The position numbers were made by a program, and so were the translations under genes. Below the pieces are notes generated by a model that did no database searches, had not been told where the DNA came from, and saw nothing but the letters and a program-made list of their open reading frames with translations. Shown here piece after piece: positions 5,612 to 6,167 of a stretch of DNA of 6,167 nucleotides. Origin of the DNA: Thermoleophilia bacterium (GTDB taxonomy: Bacteria; Actinomycetota; Thermoleophilia; Gaiellales; Gaiellaceae); the NCBI GenBank assembly GCA_013362295.1, contig JABFWJ010000150.1:1-6167 (forward strand), given 5' to 3'. Position 1 is the first letter of the stretch. Each line of letters starts with the position of its first letter.

Positions 5612-6167
5612 AGAGCCTGAGGGGGCGGCTGTTCGCGGCGACGCTCGCGGCGCTCGCCCTGACGCTCGCGCTGACGATCGCGATCGGCGCGGTGCTGACG
5701 CGCCGCCAGGTCGACCGCTCGCAGGCCGCCAACGTCGCCCGCCGGGCGGACGATCTCGCGCAGCAGCGGCGTCTGCACGTCAACTTCGTCCGCGTCGACA
5801 GCATCTCGGGCCGCGTGCACATCCTCGTGCAGCCGCGGACCGTCTTCGTGGGCGTCGTGCCGAACGTGAACCGGAGCAGCGACGGCGCGACCACCTATGA
5901 GGGGAAGCGTCAGCTCTACTCCTACCGCACGCTGCCGCACCTGGGCCTCCTCCTGCTCCGCCCGGCGAGCATCGGCTCGTCCGCGTGGCGCCCGTTCCTC
6001 GTCGACCTCCTGCTCGCAGCCCTCGTGGGGGTGGTGTTCGCGGCCGTGCTGTCGTTCGTCGTCGCGCGCTCGATCGCGCGGCCGATCAGGCGCGTCGCGG
6101 CGGCAACGCGCGCGCTCGCTGCCGACGAAAGCCACGAGCCGTTGCCGACCGGGGGCACGACGGAGCT
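5608..6167 (+). CDS. Sensor histidine kinase, N-terminal part (cut by window end)
   Basis: The frame is open from GTG 5608 to the window end, giving 186 complete codons. The GTG overlaps the response regulator stop by 4 bp, and AAGGCGG lies upstream at 5591-5597. Layout: short basic N-terminus; transmembrane helix 1 at about 8-30 (Ala/Leu/Thr-rich); an extracytoplasmic sensor region at about 31-128 rich in Arg and Val, with no recognised domain; transmembrane helix 2 at about 130-153; then a HAMP linker from Arg154 (RSIARPIRRVAAATRALAA, with the conserved Pro159) reaching LPTGGTTEL at the edge. The phospho-acceptor His and ATPase domains are expected beyond the window. It should phosphorylate the adjacent regulator in response to an envelope signal, perhaps together with the secreted protein encoded first in the operon. 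The signal is unknown. Confidence 0.9.
   Translation, partial: MKSLRGRLFAATLAALALTLALTIAIGAVLTRRQVDRSQAANVARRADDLAQQRRLHVNFVRVDSISGRVHILVQPRTVFVGVVPNVNRSSDGATTYEGKRQLYSYRTLPHLGLLLLRPASIGSSAWRPFLVDLLLAALVGVVFAAVLSFVVARSIARPIRRVAAATRALAADESHEPLPTGGTTE

Overview
The window is GC-rich and its codons end mostly in G or C. It carries GTG starts, a 4-bp gene overlap and a possible leaderless start. With the gene types present, this suggests a high-GC actinobacterium. A lineage such as Thermoleophilia (Gaiellales/Solirubrobacterales) is my inference from the style of the proteins and cannot be proven from this sequence.

Layout, left to right. (1) 1-276: 3' end of a MarR-family repressor gene, then 349-750: a small VOC-superfamily (glyoxalase/bleomycin-resistance fold) protein on the same strand, closed by a GCAA-loop hairpin at 766-791. 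(2) 857-2882: a translation-factor GTPase of the Tet(M)/Otr(A) ribosomal-protection type (918-2882). It is preceded by a 37-codon leader ORF (857-970) with a much stronger ribosome binding site. The leader ORF begins in the left arm of a long hairpin whose right arm contains part of the GTPase gene's ribosome binding site and its GTG start codon. This is the architecture of a translational attenuator and is the most interesting feature here. (3) 2886-4019, minus strand, convergent with the GTPase gene across a 3-bp gap: an archaeal-type (ATPase_2/STAND-like) P-loop ATPase with a C-terminal winged helix. A 42-bp nested palindrome lies against its start codon. (4) 4020-4551: a 532-bp non-coding region with several hairpins, an orphan terminator-like hairpin, five 17-bp tandem repeats and a direct repeat with 11-bp period. 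(5) 4552-6167: a probable operon of a small secreted beta-rich protein, an OmpR/PhoB-type response regulator and the N-terminal part of its sensor histidine kinase, which runs off the window.

Functionally the window holds three modules. The first is a possible stress or drug-responsive MarR/VOC pair. The second is a ribosome-protection GTPase that is probably induced when ribosomes slow on its leader ORF. The third is an envelope-sensing two-component system whose regulator may bind the 11-bp-period repeat upstream of its own operon. No insertion sequences, tRNA or rRNA genes, or CRISPR arrays were seen.
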